From positions 2,666,001 to 2,730,000 of the forward strand of contig NZ_CP076543.1 in the NCBI RefSeq assembly GCF_030440515.1: 64,000 nt of DNA, given 5' to 3'. The notes beneath the pieces are model-generated. The model saw nothing but the letters and a program-made list of their open reading frames with translations, had not been told where the DNA came from and ran no database searches. Both the position numbers and the translations under genes were made by a program. The stretch comes from Streptomyces xanthophaeus. Lineage in GTDB: Bacteria; Actinomycetota; Actinomycetes; Streptomycetales; Streptomycetaceae. Position 1 is the stretch's first letter; each line of letters starts with the position of its first letter. This document shows, in pieces, positions 17,848-28,719 of this stretch.

Positions 17848-18621
17848 TCAGTACGCCGGCGCCTGACCCTCACGGTCGTAGAAGGGCCGGGTCTGCGCGC
17901 GCAGCCACATGGCGACGGGGTCGTGCTCGTCCCCGAGTGCGACCGTGCACACCGGGACGCCCTCGGGGACCACCCCGACGGACTGCCGCATCATCTCCCG
18001 TACGGATTCCAGCGCGGGCGCGGAGGCGTCGTACAGGTCGAGCCCGACCGCGAGGTACGGGGAGCCGAGCGCGGGCTGCACCCACGCGCGGCGCAGCGAC
18101 CGCACGGCCGGGGTGCGGTGGGCGTGCTGGGTCAGCAGCCCGTAGAACTGCGGGAGCTCGATCGCGGGCTCGGAGAGGCGCAGCGGGCCGGCCGGCATCC
18201 GGTCCAGGCCGGTGGCGATCCGGCGCAGGTCGGCCCAGGGCACGCCGAGGCCGCCGCCCTGGGCGTGCGGGTTGAGCCACAGGCCCCAGCGGTCCGGGTA
18301 CAGCGCGCGGGCGATGTCCCGCCCGGTGACCACCTCGTAGCCCCGGTTCCAGCCGCTGGCGGCCAGCTCCTGGGGGGAGGTGACGCAGGGCGCGTAGCCG
18401 AGGCTCTCGACCTCCATACCGCCGTACTGGGCGTCCGGGGAGCCCGGCTGCCCCTGCCAGAGCAGCATCCACAGCCGGCCCTCGGAGAGGGCGTGCAGGA
18501 GTGACTCGTAACTCTCGTAGCGCCCGGGAGTCACCTGGCGCATCATGTGCTCGACCTGCCCGGCCGCGGCCGTGCCTGACGCACTCACCCGGAACCCCTC
18601 TTCGTCCGCCCGTCGCTCCAC
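17848..18621 (-). CDS. SseB-domain protein (first of two)
   Basis: The 257-residue soluble protein, started at GTG 18621 behind GGAGGA (a second good GTG is at 18588), resembles the enhanced-serine-sensitivity SseB family. N-terminal half: YESLLHALSEGRLWMLLWQGQPG, then VVTGRDIARALYPDRWGLWLNPHAQGGGLGVPW, the SseB core ending in a glycine-rich strand. C-terminal half: LPQFYGLLTQHAHRTPAVRSLRRAWVQPALGSPYLAVGLDLYD and a final TRPFYDRE also seen in its neighbour. E. coli SseB overexpression changes serine sensitivity; the biochemical role is unknown. It lies near glyA/sdaA. Confidence 0.85.
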   Translation of the reverse strand: MERRADEEGFRVSASGTAAAGQVEHMMRQVTPGRYESYESLLHALSEGRLWMLLWQGQPGSPDAQYGGMEVESLGYAPCVTSPQELAASGWNRGYEVVTGRDIARALYPDRWGLWLNPHAQGGGLGVPWADLRRIATGLDRMPAGPLRLSEPAIELPQFYGLLTQHAHRTPAVRSLRRAWVQPALGSPYLAVGLDLYDASAPALESVREMMRQSVGVVPEGVPVCTVALGDEHDPVAMWLRAQTRPFYDREGQAPAY

Positions 18622-18682
18622 GCGTGTCCTCCGAACCGGCAGTCGCGCGTGCGGCCAGGAGATGTAACCAGCTTAAGCGGCC

Positions 18683-19417
18683 CTACGGCAGGTAGAAGGG
18701 GCGTACGCGCTCACGAATCCAGTCCGTGACCGGGTCCTGGACGGCGTCCAGCAGGATCAACTGCACCGGCCACGGCGGCGGGACACGGGTCAGGGCCCTT
18801 CCGAGGGCCTCCATCGGCGCGGCCTGCATCTCGGGTTCCCATCCCACCAGGCGGACACCGACGAACAGCTGGGGCGCCCCGCCCTCGACGCTGGCGAGGC
18901 AGCGGTGCGCGGCGGCGACCACCCCGGTGGCCCGGAACTCCTCGGTGGCGGCGGCGAGGAAATCGACCGGATCGTCCTGCCAGTCGGGCTCGAAGAGCCG
19001 TACCCGGCCACCGGTGGCCGGGCCGTCGAGCGGGGTCCGGCCGCTGCGGCAGAGCTCCGCGACGGCGGGCGGCGGGAGCGGTACGCCGACGGCGCCCTCG
19101 GGATTCAGGGCGATGCCGAGCTGCGGGGGCAGGCCGCGGGCGAACTCGACGGCGGGAGCCACCGCGAAGTCCATGCCGGGGCCGACGCAGGCGAGGAACT
19201 GGGCCTCGGAGCTGTAGACCGGGACGTACGCCGCCCCGCCGATGTCCATGGTGGGCAGGTCGAGGCCGGCCGTCGTCGGGGTGCCCCCGCCCGGCAGGGG
19301 CACCCATACCTGGCTGCGCCCGAGGACCTCCAGGATCCGCCCCCCGGCGTCCGGCTGCCCGAGCGCTGCCCCGAGCACCTGCTCCAGCTCATTCCCCGGC
19401 CAGCCGCTGCCCTGCAT
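18683..19417 (-). CDS. SseB-domain protein (second of two)
   Basis: ATG 19415-19417 gives 244 residues starting MQGSGWPGNELEQVLGAALG. The open frame extends far upstream, but that part reads as non-coding repeat. Residues 1-130 match the SseB core (AAYVPVYSSEAQFLACVGPGMDF, then GLPPQLGIALNPEGAVGVPLPP). The C-terminal half (APQLFVGVRLVGWEPEMQ, final RVRPFYLP) mirrors the end of the neighbouring SseB protein, so the two look like diverged paralogues. They are 61 bases apart on the same strand and probably cotranscribed. Confidence 0.85.
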   Translation of the reverse strand: MQGSGWPGNELEQVLGAALGQPDAGGRILEVLGRSQVWVPLPGGGTPTTAGLDLPTMDIGGAAYVPVYSSEAQFLACVGPGMDFAVAPAVEFARGLPPQLGIALNPEGAVGVPLPPPAVAELCRSGRTPLDGPATGGRVRLFEPDWQDDPVDFLAAATEEFRATGVVAAAHRCLASVEGGAPQLFVGVRLVGWEPEMQAAPMEALGRALTRVPPPWPVQLILLDAVQDPVTDWIRERVRPFYLP

Positions 19418-19514
19418 CTGCCCCTGCCTCTGTCTTGTTTCCCGCGCGTGTCGCCCCGCAGGGTACCGGCCCCGAGCGCGGCCGCGCCGCCGGGGTTCGC
19501 CCGGCACCGAAAAG

Positions 19515-19680
19515 AGCCGGGGCTCCGCCCCGAACGCCGCGTCCCGAACGCCGGCGGGGCTTGCTTTCGGTCCGGCCTGCGCCCGCTGCCGGGGCCGGTT
19601 GCCGCGCAGCGGCACATCCGGCCCCTCCGGCGTTCGAGGAGCGGGTCCGGGCAGAGCCCGGAAGCGGCGCCGCACCAGGC
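19515..19680. repeat. Dispersed intergenic repeat, copy B
   Basis: The gap between the second SseB gene and the P-loop gene (272 bases) is filled by GC-rich inverted sequence. CGAACGCCGG (19545-19554) pairs with CCGGCGTTCG (19627-19636), with nested palindromes between. The same words occur in copies A (11111-11181) and C (48050-48120). No gene is seen here. Confidence 0.65.
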
Positions 19681-19689
19681 CTGATCCGG

Positions 19690-20364
19690 TCAGGCGGTGA
19701 AGGCTATGCGGGTCACCGTCGCGGCCGAGGCCCGGTCCAGCAGGGTCGCCGACGCGCAGCCCGCGGGCGGGCGGCCCGCTTCGGCCTCGCGGAGCAGCCG
19801 GGTCACCGCGCCGCGGTGGCGGGCGAAGGCGTAGGCGGAGACCCGGCGGCCGCGCGCGGCCTGACCGGAGAGGGCCTCCTCGGGGCTGCTGTCCAGCAGG
19901 AGCAGGTGCAGCGCCCGGCCCCGGCGGCGCGCGGCGGCCGCGAGCAGGCCGCGTACCCAGGCCTGCGTACCGCAGTCGTGGACGACCACGGAGGCCCCGG
20001 AGCGCAGGATCCGCCACAGCCCCCAGTAGTGCGCGGCGCGCACCAGCGGCCGGTACACCGCGTACGGCAGGGCCGCGGGCATGCGGCGCTCCCAGCGTTC
20101 GCGGGTGTCCTGGGAGTCCACGGCCCCGCCCTCGGCGGCCGCCCGCCTGATCAGCGTGCTCTTGCCGCCGCCGGGCAGGCCGGACACCACGACGATGTCC
20201 CCGTCCGCGAAGCCGAGCCGGCGGGGGGCGCGCGCGGCCGGGCCGCGCAGGTCGCGTACGAGGCCGAGGCCGGTGTCGGCCGCCCGGCCGCGCCCGCGCG
20301 CGCCGCGCTGCGCGGGTACCGCCTCCACCGTTCCCGTCGTCGTCACCACTCCGAATCTCCGCAC
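19690..20364 (-). CDS. Small P-loop (AAA/zeta-like) ATP-binding protein
   Basis: This 224-residue basic protein starts at GTG 20362-20364; a later GTG is possible. Walker A GLPGGGKSTL lies near residues 61-70, followed by DTRERWERRMP, and a Walker B-like hydrophobic strand ASVVVHDCG near 125-133. The overall shape, with P-loop, a helical lid and LLLLDSSPEEAL, suits small kinases of the zeta-toxin/chloramphenicol-phosphotransferase group that phosphorylate small molecules. The substrate is unknown. It is divergent from the riboswitch-controlled gcvT operon and on the same strand as the SseB genes. Confidence 0.8.
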   Translation of the reverse strand: MRRFGVVTTTGTVEAVPAQRGARGRGRAADTGLGLVRDLRGPAARAPRRLGFADGDIVVVSGLPGGGKSTLIRRAAAEGGAVDSQDTRERWERRMPAALPYAVYRPLVRAAHYWGLWRILRSGASVVVHDCGTQAWVRGLLAAAARRRGRALHLLLLDSSPEEALSGQAARGRRVSAYAFARHRGAVTRLLREAEAGRPPAGCASATLLDRASAATVTRIAFTA

Positions 20365-20554
20365 AGTGTTCGCCTCCCCCGAATCGGGTCACCAGGACCC
20401 TTGCCCACTGAGTGTAAAGAGACGGTAATCCGGCGGCCCCGGTTCCGGTCCGGCCCTTCGGAGGGCCGTACGAACTTTCGGACCCCGCCGCCCGATCTCG
20501 GGCATGGCGTGCAATGATGTGCGCCATCTGGACCAACTGCATACCGGCCGCTTG

Positions 20555-20785
20555 AATCCGCGCGGGAGAGTCCCGGCACGCCGCAAGGCCGTGCGCGGGC
20601 GCCGAAGGAGCAAGAACCTCCCTTGAATCTCTCAGGCCCCGTACCGCGTGGATGAGGCAGATCTGAAAAGCGAGCTGCTGCGCAGCTCCACCCAAGGTGC
20701 AAGTCGATGAGAAGAACCGGCGATCTGCTGATCGGCGGAACTCTCGGCGAACCTCTCAGGTTCCGATGACAGATGGGGAGGAACG
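20555..20785 (+). promoter_or_regulatory. Tandem glycine riboswitch upstream of gcvT
   Basis: Two consecutive aptamers are visible. The first (about 20561-20640) has GCGGGAGAGTCC, GCGCCGAAGGAGCAA and GAATCTCTCAGGC, the glycine aptamer's conserved words. The second (about 20650-20785) has a GATGAG start, CTCCACCCAAGGTGCAAG, GAACCTCTCAGG and the closing GACAGATGGGGAGG. Cooperative glycine binding by such tandem aptamers usually switches on glycine-cleavage genes. gcvT starts about 50 bases downstream, so gcvT-gcvH-glyA is the expected target. Confidence 0.92.
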
Positions 20786-20831
20786 TCCTCGTCATGTCAT
20801 GTCGATGCCCTGGGACCCGGGAGCCACACCC

Positions 20832-21947
<1,116 letters not shown>

Positions 21948-22048
21948 CCCCACGCACCACGTCCGCCGTCCGGGAACCCGTACGGCGCCGTCTCAGTACC
22001 CAAGACCGCAGTTCGTATCCACTCCCCCGCATCCAGGAGAATCAGGTC

Positions 22049-22432
22049 ATGAGCAACCCCCAGCAGCTGCGTTACAGCAAGGAGCACGAGTGGCTGTCGA
22101 CCGCCGAGGACGGCGTCGCGACGGTCGGCATCACGGAGTTCGCGGCCAACGCGCTCGGTGACGTGGTCTACGCCCAGCTCCCCGCGGTCGGCGACACGGT
22201 GACCGCGGGCGAGACCTGTGGCGAGCTTGAGTCGACCAAGTCGGTCAGCGACCTGTACTCCCCCGTCACCGGCGAGGTCGTCGAGTTCAACCAGGACGTC
22301 GTGGACGACCCGGCGCTCGTCAACACCGCTCCGTTCGAGGGTGGCTGGCTGTTCAAGGTGCGCACCGCGGAGGAGCCGGCCGACCTGCTCTCCGCCGAGG
22401 AGTACGCCGCGCTCACCCACTCCGACAACTGA
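22049..22432 (+). CDS. gcvH: Glycine cleavage system H protein
   Basis: The 127-residue lipoyl carrier starts at ATG 22049 with AGGAGA upstream. Lys64 in [12 protein letters not shown] is the lipoylation site. The family pattern [10 protein letters not shown] at the start and [24 protein letters not shown] are intact. It shuttles the methylamine group from the P protein to GcvT. It lies between gcvT and glyA, 17 bases before glyA, in the riboswitch-controlled operon. Confidence 0.97.
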   Translation: MSNPQQLRYSKEHEWLSTAEDGVATVGITEFAANALGDVVYAQLPAVGDTVTAGETCGELESTKSVSDLYSPVTGEVVEFNQDVVDDPALVNTAPFEGGWLFKVRTAEEPADLLSAEEYAALTHSDN

Positions 22433-22449
22433 CACCCCAGGGGATCCTG

Positions 22450-23706
22450 ATGTCTGTTCTCAACACCCCTCTGCACGAGCTCGACCCGGACGTCGCCGCC
22501 GCCGTCGACGCCGAGCTCGCGCGCCAGCAGTCCACCCTGGAAATGATCGCGTCGGAGAACTTCGCTCCGGTCGCCGTCATGGAGGCCCAGGGCTCGGTCC
22601 TGACCAACAAGTACGCCGAGGGCTACCCGGGCCGCCGTTACTACGGTGGCTGCGAGCACGTCGACGTCGTCGAGCAGATCGCGATCGACCGCATCAAGGC
22701 GCTGTTCGGCGCCGAGGCCGCGAACGTCCAGCCGCACTCCGGTGCGCAGGCCAACGCCGCCGCGATGTTCGCGCTGCTGAAGCCGGGCGACACGATCATG
22801 GGCCTCAACCTGGCCCACGGCGGTCACCTGACCCACGGCATGAAGATCAACTTCTCCGGCAAGCTCTACAACGTGGTCCCGTACCACGTCGACGAGACCG
22901 GCGAGGTGGACATGGCCGAGGTCGAGCGCCTCGCCAAGGAGTCCAAGCCGCAGCTGATCGTCGCCGGCTGGTCCGCCTACCCGCGCCAGCTGGACTTCGC
23001 CGCCTTCCGCCGCATCGCGGACGAGGTCGGCGCGTACCTGATGGTCGACATGGCGCACTTCGCCGGCCTCGTCGCCGCCGGTCTGCACCCGAACCCGGTG
23101 CCGCACGCCCACGTCGTCACCACCACCACGCACAAGACCCTCGGCGGTCCGCGCGGCGGTGTCATCCTGTCGACGCAGGAGCTGGCCAAGAAGATCAACT
23201 CCGCGGTCTTCCCGGGTCAGCAGGGCGGCCCGCTGGAGCACGTGATCGCGGCCAAGGCGGTCTCCTTCAAGGTCGCGGCCTCGCCGGAGTTCAAGGAGCG
23301 CCAGGAGCGCACCCTGGAGGGTGCGAAGATCCTCGCCGCCCGCCTGGTCCAGGACGACGTCAAGGCCGTGGGCGTGGACGTCCTCACCGGTGGCACCGAC
23401 GTGCACCTGGTCCTGGTCGACCTGCGCAACTCCGAGCTGGACGGCCAGCAGGCCGAGGACCGCCTCCACGAGGTCGGCATCACGGTCAACCGCAACGCCA
23501 TCCCGAACGACCCGCGGCCGCCGATGGTCACCTCGGGTCTGCGGATCGGTACGCCGGCCCTGGCCACCCGCGGTTTCGACGCCGAGGCCTTCACCGAGGT
23601 CGCCGAGATCATCGCGCAGGCGCTGAAGCCGGCCTACGACAGCGAGGCCCTGAAGGCTCGCGTCTCCGCGCTCGCCGCGAAGTTCCCGCTGTACCCGACG
23701 CTCTAG
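22450..23706 (+). CDS. glyA: Serine hydroxymethyltransferase
   Basis: The 418-residue PLP enzyme interconverts glycine plus methylene-THF and serine plus THF. Lys229 in [14 protein letters not shown] binds [17 protein letters not shown] and EMIASENF are the other family signatures. It directly follows gcvH, so carbon from glycine cleavage is used to build serine. A T-tailed hairpin closes the transcript 17 bases after the stop. Confidence 0.97.
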   Translation: MSVLNTPLHELDPDVAAAVDAELARQQSTLEMIASENFAPVAVMEAQGSVLTNKYAEGYPGRRYYGGCEHVDVVEQIAIDRIKALFGAEAANVQPHSGAQANAAAMFALLKPGDTIMGLNLAHGGHLTHGMKINFSGKLYNVVPYHVDETGEVDMAEVERLAKESKPQLIVAGWSAYPRQLDFAAFRRIADEVGAYLMVDMAHFAGLVAAGLHPNPVPHAHVVTTTTHKTLGGPRGGVILSTQELAKKINSAVFPGQQGGPLEHVIAAKAVSFKVAASPEFKERQERTLEGAKILAARLVQDDVKAVGVDVLTGGTDVHLVLVDLRNSELDGQQAEDRLHEVGITVNRNAIPNDPRPPMVTSGLRIGTPALATRGFDAEAFTEVAEIIAQALKPAYDSEALKARVSALAAKFPLYPTL

Positions 23707-23722
23707 GGCAACGGCTTGGGCG

Positions 23723-23757
23723 GGCCCGGCCTTGTTCCGCACAGGGCCGGGCCTTTT
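23723..23757 (+). terminator. Rho-independent terminator after glyA
   Basis: GGCCCGGCC (23723-23731) pairs with GGCCGGGCC (23745-23753), extended by TTGT/ACAG, and is followed by TTTT. It separates glyA from sdaA. Confidence 0.85.
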
Positions 23758-23996
23758 CCGTGGTCCGGGGCGCGGTCCTCGACGTCAGGGCCGCGAAAGA
23801 CGCCGTACAGGCCGGCGTAACCGAGCCCCTCACGAACTGACGTACGCTGATGAACCGGGCAAGGGCGCCCACGAGGTGATCTTTGCCCGCAATCCCTGCA
23901 AAGTCCGCACCCTCCGTCGGCCGCCTCGCTACGCTGCGAGAGCGACTGGACGGTCCGTTCCCCGCCACCGCGGGGATGACCCGGGAGTCCGCTAAC

Positions 23997-25379
<1,383 letters not shown>

Positions 25380-25397
25380 CGCGCACCGCGTGACACG

Positions 25398-25432
25398 AGA
25401 GGGGCCCGGCGCGTGCGCCGGGCCCCTCTTTT
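25398..25432 (+). terminator. Rho-independent terminator after sdaA
   Basis: A perfect 15-bp stem (25398-25412 with 25415-25429) has a 2-base loop and a T-rich tail. Confidence 0.85.
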
Positions 25433-25542
25433 CCGTCCACGGATCCGGGGAACGGACGCGAGCGGAACCGGAACCGTGCGATCCCCGGGGGCGTCCTCGG
25501 TAGTGCCACCAGTCCCCGTCTCTCGAGAAACGAGGGGACGTC

Positions 25543-26049
25543 ATGATCCACGCCCGTCTCCGGCAGTTCGTGGCCCTGGCAACCGGCGCCCTGCTCGCCG
25601 CCTGCCTCTCCTTCGCCGCACCTGCCTCGGCCTCCACCACCGTCGCCACCGCGACCCCGGCCCCGACCCCGCTCGTGGTCAACGCCCGCTGGGCCGGTCA
25701 CCCCACGTACGACCGCATCGTCATCGACCTCCAGGGCTACGCCCCCGCGGTCACCGTCACTCCCGTCCCGCACCTGGTCTACGACGGCTCCGGCAAGCCC
25801 GTGCCGCTGCCCGGGAAGTACTTCCTGGAGATCCGGCTCCACCCCGCCGCCGCGCACGACGACGCGGGGAACAACGTCTACCAGGGGCCCAAGCTGCAGA
25901 AGATCAACCTCGGCAAGCTCAAGGGCATCGCCCTGACCGGCGACTACGAGGGGTACGTGACCTTCGGCGCCGCTTTCGACACCCTGCCGTACTACCGCGC
26001 GTTCCCCCTGCACTCGCCGGAGCGGTTCGTCGTGGACATCGCGCACTGA
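25543..26049 (+). CDS. Secreted AMIN-like domain protein
   Basis: The 168-residue protein starts at ATG 25543 after GAGGGG. A signal peptide (about 1-31) has AACLSF in its core and ends near APASASTT, followed by a short Thr/Pro/Ala linker. The rest matches the AMIN-like domain of actinobacterial secreted proteins: NARWAGHPTYDRIVIDLQGY, then PVPLPGKYFLEIRLHPAAAHDD and a final SPERFVVDIAH. Such beta-sandwich domains are thought to bind wall or surface polymers; no catalytic residues are evident. It stands alone between two terminators. Confidence 0.85.
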   Translation: MIHARLRQFVALATGALLAACLSFAAPASASTTVATATPAPTPLVVNARWAGHPTYDRIVIDLQGYAPAVTVTPVPHLVYDGSGKPVPLPGKYFLEIRLHPAAAHDDAGNNVYQGPKLQKINLGKLKGIALTGDYEGYVTFGAAFDTLPYYRAFPLHSPERFVVDIAH

Positions 26050-26062
26050 ACCGGTGCCGGTA

Positions 26063-26100
26063 CGGCGGGGCCCGGGGCGCGCGAGCCCCGGGCCCCGCCG
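26063..26100. terminator. Bidirectional hairpin terminator
   Basis: A perfect 16-bp GC stem (26063-26078 with 26085-26100) and a 6-base loop lie between the converging AMIN-like and RibD-C genes. Confidence 0.8.
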
Positions 26101-26113
26101 CTGCCCGGGGCCG

Positions 26114-26758
26114 TCACCTGCGCCAGAACAGGTGGTGCGTCACCCCGCTCGCGCTGGGCACGACGTCGAGGTGGAACCGGTCGAGCAGCTCTTCGGGGGA
26201 CTCCCAGAGCCTGACCCCGGCTCCGATCTCCACCGGCGCGACCGCCACGTGCAGGGTGTCGACGAGATCGGCGTCGAGGAACTCGCGGATGGTGGTGGCC
26301 CCGCCGCCGAGCCGGACGTCCTTGCCCTGCGCTGCTTCCCGCGCCCCGTCGAGGACCGTGGCCGGGTCGGCGTCGACGAAGTGGAAGGTGGTGTCGGAGA
26401 GCGTGAACGAGGGACGCGGGTGGTGGGTCATGACGAACACGGGGGTGTGGAACGGGGGCTCCTCGCCCCACCAGCCGCGCCACTCGTGGTCGGCCCAGGG
26501 CCCGCGCTGGGGGCCGAACTTGTTGCGGCCCATGATCTCGGCGCCGATGTTGTGCGTGAAGTCCCGGGTGAAGTAGTCGTCGAGACCCCGGCTCCCTCCG
26601 GGGTCGGTGCGGTTGGGCCAGCTCGCGGTGGCTCCGGCCCAGAAGAACAGCTCGCCGGGGTCGGCGTGGCCGAACGGCCGCGCGAGGCTCTGGTGCTCAC
26701 CGGCACCGAATCCGTCGCGCGAAACGGTGAAGTTCTGGACTCTCAGCAGTTGCTCCAC
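26114..26758 (-). CDS. Dihydrofolate reductase-fold (RibD C-terminal) protein
   Basis: The 214-residue protein starts at GTG 26756-26758 behind GGAGG. It has the RibD_C/DHFR fold: an early SRDGFGAGEHQSLARPFG, GAEIMGRNKFGPQRGPW near the cofactor site, PVFVMTHHPRPSF, KDVRLGGGATTIREFLDADLVDTLHVAVAPV (the nucleotide-binding Gly-rich turn and strand), and GAGVRLWES near the end. Members are NADPH reductases of mostly unknown substrate, not true folate enzymes. The flavodoxin-like gene lies 52 bases upstream on the same strand and may share a transcript. Confidence 0.9.
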   Translation of the reverse strand: MEQLLRVQNFTVSRDGFGAGEHQSLARPFGHADPGELFFWAGATASWPNRTDPGGSRGLDDYFTRDFTHNIGAEIMGRNKFGPQRGPWADHEWRGWWGEEPPFHTPVFVMTHHPRPSFTLSDTTFHFVDADPATVLDGAREAAQGKDVRLGGGATTIREFLDADLVDTLHVAVAPVEIGAGVRLWESPEELLDRFHLDVVPSASGVTHHLFWRR

Positions 26759-26810
26759 GGGCTTCCTCCAGTCGTGTCGTCCACCATGGGACCGCCACGG
26801 AACGCGGAAC

Positions 26811-27524
26811 TCATCGGTGTTCGGGGTTGGGGAAGTCCGAGCGGCAGCCCGCGTCCCACTGTGCGCGCTGGTTGCCGTGCGGCGGGATGCCGCCCGAGCG
26901 CTTGAGCAGGGCGGCCAGGTGCATGAGGTTCCAGGACATGAAGGCGGTGTTGCGGTTGGTGAAGTCGTTCGCGGGGCCGCCCGAGCCGGGGTCCAGGTAG
27001 GAGGGTCCGGGCCCGGCCTCGCCGATCCAGCCCGCGTCGGCCTGCGGCGGAATCGCGTAGCCGAGGTGCTGGAGGCTGTAGAGGATGTTCATGGCGCAGT
27101 GCTTGACGCCGTCCTCGTTGCCGGTGATCAGTGCGCCGCCGACCCGCCCGTAGTAGGCGTACTGGCCCCGCTCGTTCAGCAGCGAGGAGCAGGCGTAGAG
27201 CCGCTCGATGACCTGCTTCATCACGGAGCTGTTGTCGCCGAGCCAGATGGGGCCGCACAGGACGAGGATGTCGGCGTCCATGATCCGGCTGTAGAGGACC
27301 GGCCACTGGTCGCTCTCCCAGCCGTGCTCGGTCATGTCGGGCCAGACCCCGGTCGCGATGTCGTGGTCGACGGCGCGGACGAGGGAGGTCCGGGTGCCGG
27401 CCGATTCCATGACCCTGCGGCTCCGGTCGATCAGGCCCTCGGTGTTGCTGGTCTCGGGTGAGCGTTTGAGCGTGCAGTTCACGTAGAGGGCGGTCAGGTC
27501 CGAGTAGTCGTATTCGGCAGCCAC
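26811..27524 (-). CDS. Flavodoxin-fold NAD(P)H-dependent oxidoreductase
   Basis: The 237-residue protein from GTG 27522-27524 shows the FMN reductase-like pattern: a strand with TALYVNCTLKRSPETSNTEGL for phosphate binding, DADILVLCGPIWLGDNSSVMKQVIERL as the isoalloxazine loop, and YGRVGGALITGNEDGVKHCAMNILYSLQHLGYAIPP. It probably binds FMN and reduces quinones, azo compounds or similar in the cytosol. It is divergent from the PadR regulator at 27637 across 112 bases, so PadR may control this pair of reductases. Confidence 0.88.
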   Translation of the reverse strand: MAAEYDYSDLTALYVNCTLKRSPETSNTEGLIDRSRRVMESAGTRTSLVRAVDHDIATGVWPDMTEHGWESDQWPVLYSRIMDADILVLCGPIWLGDNSSVMKQVIERLYACSSLLNERGQYAYYGRVGGALITGNEDGVKHCAMNILYSLQHLGYAIPPQADAGWIGEAGPGPSYLDPGSGGPANDFTNRNTAFMSWNLMHLAALLKRSGGIPPHGNQRAQWDAGCRSDFPNPEHR

Positions 27525-27636
27525 ACCCCCAGCCTCGCCACGGCAGGTCGGGGCCGCCAGCGGGCCGCACCCGTCCGGGGGCGGCCCTGCGGAGGCGGCG
27601 TCGGGGCCGGCGCCGCCGCAAACCTAGGATGGCGCC

Positions 27637-28185
27637 ATGTCGCTGCCGCACGCCATCCTCACCGCCCTGCTGGAGAAGCCCTCGTCCGGGCTGGAGCTGA
27701 CCCGGCGGTTCGACAAGTCGATCGGGTACTTCTGGTCGGCGACGCACCAGCAGATCTACCGCGAGCTGGGGCGGCTGGAGGAGTCCGGGCTGATCCGGGA
27801 GCTGCCGAGCGAGGTGCCCGTGCGCGGGCAGAAGAAGGAGTACGAGGTGCTGCCCGCCGGCGGCGCGGAGCTGGCCCGGTGGGTCGGCGAGAGCCAGGAC
27901 CCCAAGCCGATGCGCGACCCGCTGTTGCTGCGGATCCGCGCGGCGGGTGTCGTGGGGCCGCAGGGGCTCGGCCCCGAGCTGCGGCGCCATCTGGAGCTGC
28001 ACCGGCGCCAGCTCGCGCAGTACGAGGCCATCGAGGAGAAGGACTTCCCGCCGGACCGGGACGCCGTGGAGGACCGGCTGCGGCGGCTCGTGCTGCACGG
28101 CGGGATCGCCCTGGAGACGTTCTGGCTGCACTGGCTGGAGGAGGCCCTGGGCGAGGTCGAGGACATGTCCGGACCGCAGGCCTGA
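27637..28185 (+). CDS. PadR-family transcriptional regulator
   Basis: The 182-residue protein begins MSLPHAILTALLEKPSSGLELTRRFDKSIGYFWSATHQQIYREL, the standard PadR winged-helix opening with the W-x-x-x-H-x-Q-x-Y motif. The C-terminal half (about 95-178) is the helical dimerisation domain (LELHRRQLAQYEAIEEKDF). It is divergent from the flavodoxin/RibD-C reductase genes, a usual arrangement for control of redox or detoxification enzymes. No palindrome in the gap was identified with confidence. Confidence 0.93.
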   Translation: MSLPHAILTALLEKPSSGLELTRRFDKSIGYFWSATHQQIYRELGRLEESGLIRELPSEVPVRGQKKEYEVLPAGGAELARWVGESQDPKPMRDPLLLRIRAAGVVGPQGLGPELRRHLELHRRQLAQYEAIEEKDFPPDRDAVEDRLRRLVLHGGIALETFWLHWLEEALGEVEDMSGPQA

Positions 28186-28226
28186 CGCCCGCAGGGCCGG
28201 GACGGCCGCGCCCGGCGCCGGACGCA

Positions 28227-28268
28227 CGCTGCCGCCCCGCTCCGGCGGTCCGGGGCGGGGCGGCAGCG
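28227..28268. terminator. Bidirectional hairpin terminator
   Basis: A perfect 14-bp stem (28227-28240 with 28255-28268) and a 14-base loop lie between the converging PadR and EF-hand genes. Confidence 0.8.
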
Positions 28269-28274
28269 GAGGGA

Positions 28275-28487
28275 CTACTTGTTCAGGGAGGCCCAGAACT
28301 CGTCGAAGCTCAGCAGGCCGTCGCCGTTCGCGTCCTTGGAAGCGATCACGGCGTCCGCGACGGGGCCGGTGACGAACGGGTCGCCCATGGCCGCCATGGC
28401 CGCCTTGAACTCGTCGGCCGTGACGAAGCCGTCACCGTTCACGTCGAACTTGCCGAACGTCGTCCGTGCGCTCTCGATGTCCGCCAC
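28275..28487 (-). CDS. Small EF-hand calcium-binding protein
   Basis: GTG 28485-28487 follows AGGAG by 8 bases and gives 70 residues. Two canonical EF-hand loops are present: DVNGDGFVTADE at 15-26 and DANGDGLLSFDE at 52-63, each with all calcium-coordinating positions including the position-12 Glu. Size and organisation match the streptomycete Cab-type calmodulin-like proteins, which buffer calcium or are linked to aerial growth. It is divergent from the cyclodipeptide synthase operon across 232 bases. Confidence 0.93.
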   Translation of the reverse strand: MADIESARTTFGKFDVNGDGFVTADEFKAAMAAMGDPFVTGPVADAVIASKDANGDGLLSFDEFWASLNK

Positions 28488-28644
28488 TGGGTCCACTCCT
28501 TCTTGATGCCTTGTTGACCGGCTCAGGGTAGCGGCCGTCCCGGCCCGCGCCCGCCCCGGGTCCCGTTCGAGCGGCAGAAACGATTTCAATTACCGCCCCG
28601 TAATACGGAATCGATAATTCCGACCGAACAAATCAAGATTCCAC

Positions 28645-28674
28645 TTGTCACACTCCGGGGCCACGGCATAACGT
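28645..28674 (+). promoter_or_regulatory. Candidate promoter of the cyclodipeptide synthase operon
   Basis: TTGTCA (28645-28650) and TAACGT (28669-28674) are separated by 18 bases, a fair match to a housekeeping-type promoter. They lie in an unusually AT-rich patch (about 28570-28670) and would give a leader of roughly 40 bases. Confidence 0.5.
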
Positions 28675-28719
28675 ACTGGCATTGCCGCCACACCAGGAGC
28701 GCAGGGCTCCCAGGGACAA

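Noticed and set aside
19418..20695. N-terminal extension of the second SseB-domain frame (total 670 residues)
   Set aside because: The extra part crosses the P-loop gene in another frame and the intergenic repeat. The family-like sequence begins only at 19417.
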